A DNA stretch of 7,126 bases from CAYLUN01 sp964386865 (GTDB lineage: Bacteria > Verrucomicrobiota > Kiritimatiellia > RFP12 > UBA1067), in NCBI GenBank assembly GCA_964386865.1, contig CAYLUN010000174.1, positions 1 through 7,126 of the forward strand, in the 5' to 3' direction. The translations under genes were made by a program, and so were the position numbers. This document shows, piece after piece, positions 6,395 to 7,126 of the stretch (the stretch's first letter is position 1; each line of letters begins with the position of its first letter). The notes under the pieces were generated by a model. That model saw only the letters and a program-made list of their open reading frames with translations, had not been told where the DNA came from and searched no databases.

Positions 6395-7105
6395 TCAGAA
6401 ATATCCCCCTTGTTCGGTGATCTGGTGGATGCTCTGGCCTTCGGCGACCCAGCCGAAGATCTTCTTCTCGTTCTCGCGGATCTCTTCGGCCCGGACCAGC
6501 ACGTCGTAGGCGATGTCGCGCGGAATGCAGACCACGCCGTCGCAATCGGCGAAGACCACGTCACCGGGTTTGATCACCACGTCGCCGATTTTGATCGGTA
6601 TTTGGTAGTGCGTGATCAGGCACCGGCCAAGCGAGCCGTTCGGGATCCGGTACTTGTAATACACCGGGAACGGTTTCTCTAGAATCTGTTTCGTGTCGCG
6701 GATGCCGCCGTCAATGCACGCCGCCTTCACGCCCTTGCCGTGCGCCGTCGCCGTCATCACGCCGCCCCAGAGCGTCGCTTTCTCGTCGTTGGATGTGTCC
6801 CACACGACAAACGTGTCTTCGCCCATTTCGTCGAGCATCTTGGTGCGGAACGTCATCTCGCCGCTGATCTGCACATTCGGCGCGCTCTTCACCGTGAACG
6901 CGATGCCCGCGACGACATCGCTGTCGCGCAGCGGACGCAGGTGGCCCGGCAACGATTGGTCGAGCAGGCAGAACTCCCGCAGCACGTCGCTGATCGCGCC
7001 TGTGTAAAGCTGCTCGTAGCGTTTGAGCAGTTCCTTGACGGGCACCGGGAAGGGTTTGTTGGAGACGCCCTCGCGCTCGGCGATCAGCCGCTCCAGTTTC
7101 ATCAT
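6395..7105 (-). CDS. RraA-family protein (HMG/CHA-aldolase or oxaloacetate-decarboxylase-like)
   Basis: This protein of 236 residues belongs to the RraA-like family. It covers 4-hydroxy-4-methyl-2-oxoglutarate aldolases and oxaloacetate decarboxylases as well as the RNase E inhibitor RraA. The key loop is fully present: LWGGVMTATAHGKGVKAACIDGGIRD (112-137), with Gly114-Gly115, the pyruvate-binding Arg136 and the metal-associated Asp137. GDVVFADCDGVVCIP (181-195) is the second conserved block, followed by a C-terminal helix ENEKKIFGW. The catalytic residues suggest an aldolase/decarboxylase rather than a ribonuclease regulator. The start is uncertain: ATG codons stand at 7105 and 7102 without a clean Shine-Dalgarno site, and the frame stays open for seven more codons to the window edge. 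The true start could lie outside. It is the first visible gene of the cluster. In a sugar-acid pathway it could cleave a 2-keto-3-deoxy acid, which is inference. Confidence 0.88.
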   Translation of the reverse strand: MMKLERLIAEREGVSNKPFPVPVKELLKRYEQLYTGAISDVLREFCLLDQSLPGHLRPLRDSDVVAGIAFTVKSAPNVQISGEMTFRTKMLDEMGEDTFVVWDTSNDEKATLWGGVMTATAHGKGVKAACIDGGIRDTKQILEKPFPVYYKYRIPNGSLGRCLITHYQIPIKIGDVVIKPGDVVFADCDGVVCIPRDIAYDVLVRAEEIRENEKKIFGWVAEGQSIHQITEQGGYF

Positions 7106-7126
7106 CTTCGCTTCTTTTTGCAGCAG

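Overview
The window is G+C-rich bacterial DNA (roughly 60% by eye). It is filled by six genes that all read on the minus strand, so transcription runs from position 7126 towards 1. There are no RNA genes, insertion sequences, CRISPR arrays or phage genes. Protein style and gene content (RraA-like protein, UxuA-like TIM barrel, large secreted glycosidase, sugar-acid type MFS carrier, canonical AGGAGG ribosome sites) suggest a polysaccharide-degrading bacterium, possibly of the Planctomycetes-Verrucomicrobia-Lentisphaerae/Kiritimatiellota group. That placement is an impression, not a demonstration.

Layout in transcription order: (1) 7105-6395, an RraA-family protein (pyruvate-type aldolase/decarboxylase fold) whose frame stays open to the window edge. 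(2) 6360-6055, a 101-residue miniature SMP-30/gluconolactonase-like protein. (3) 6058-4937, a UxuA (mannonate dehydratase)-like TIM-barrel enzyme. (4) 4940-3918, a family 1-type extracellular solute-binding protein with no signal peptide. (5) 3812-1359, a large secreted multidomain glycoside-hydrolase-like protein. (6) 1264 to beyond position 1, a 12-helix MFS transporter missing at most its last few residues. Genes 2/3 and 3/4 overlap by the four bases ATGA, so genes 2-4 form a translationally coupled trio. The gaps before genes 2, 5 and 6 are 34, 105 and 94 bases; the two larger gaps contain short palindromes that may be operators.

As a working model (inference), the cluster is a catabolic unit for a sugar acid or a glycoside containing one. 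The secreted glycosidase releases the sugar outside the cytoplasm and the MFS carrier imports it. The lactonase-like and dehydratase-like proteins convert the acid towards a 2-keto-3-deoxy compound, and the RraA-type enzyme cleaves or decarboxylates a keto acid. No regulator, kinase, dehydrogenase or ABC permease/ATPase is present in the window.

The least ordinary elements are these: the solute-binding protein that lacks an export signal and ABC partners; the miniature SMP-30 protein that seems to join the first and last parts of the usual propeller; the dehydratase-like enzyme whose expected Arg-Pro-Asp-His motif reads Ile-Pro-Gly-His; and the divergent glycosidase with an unusual candidate active site.
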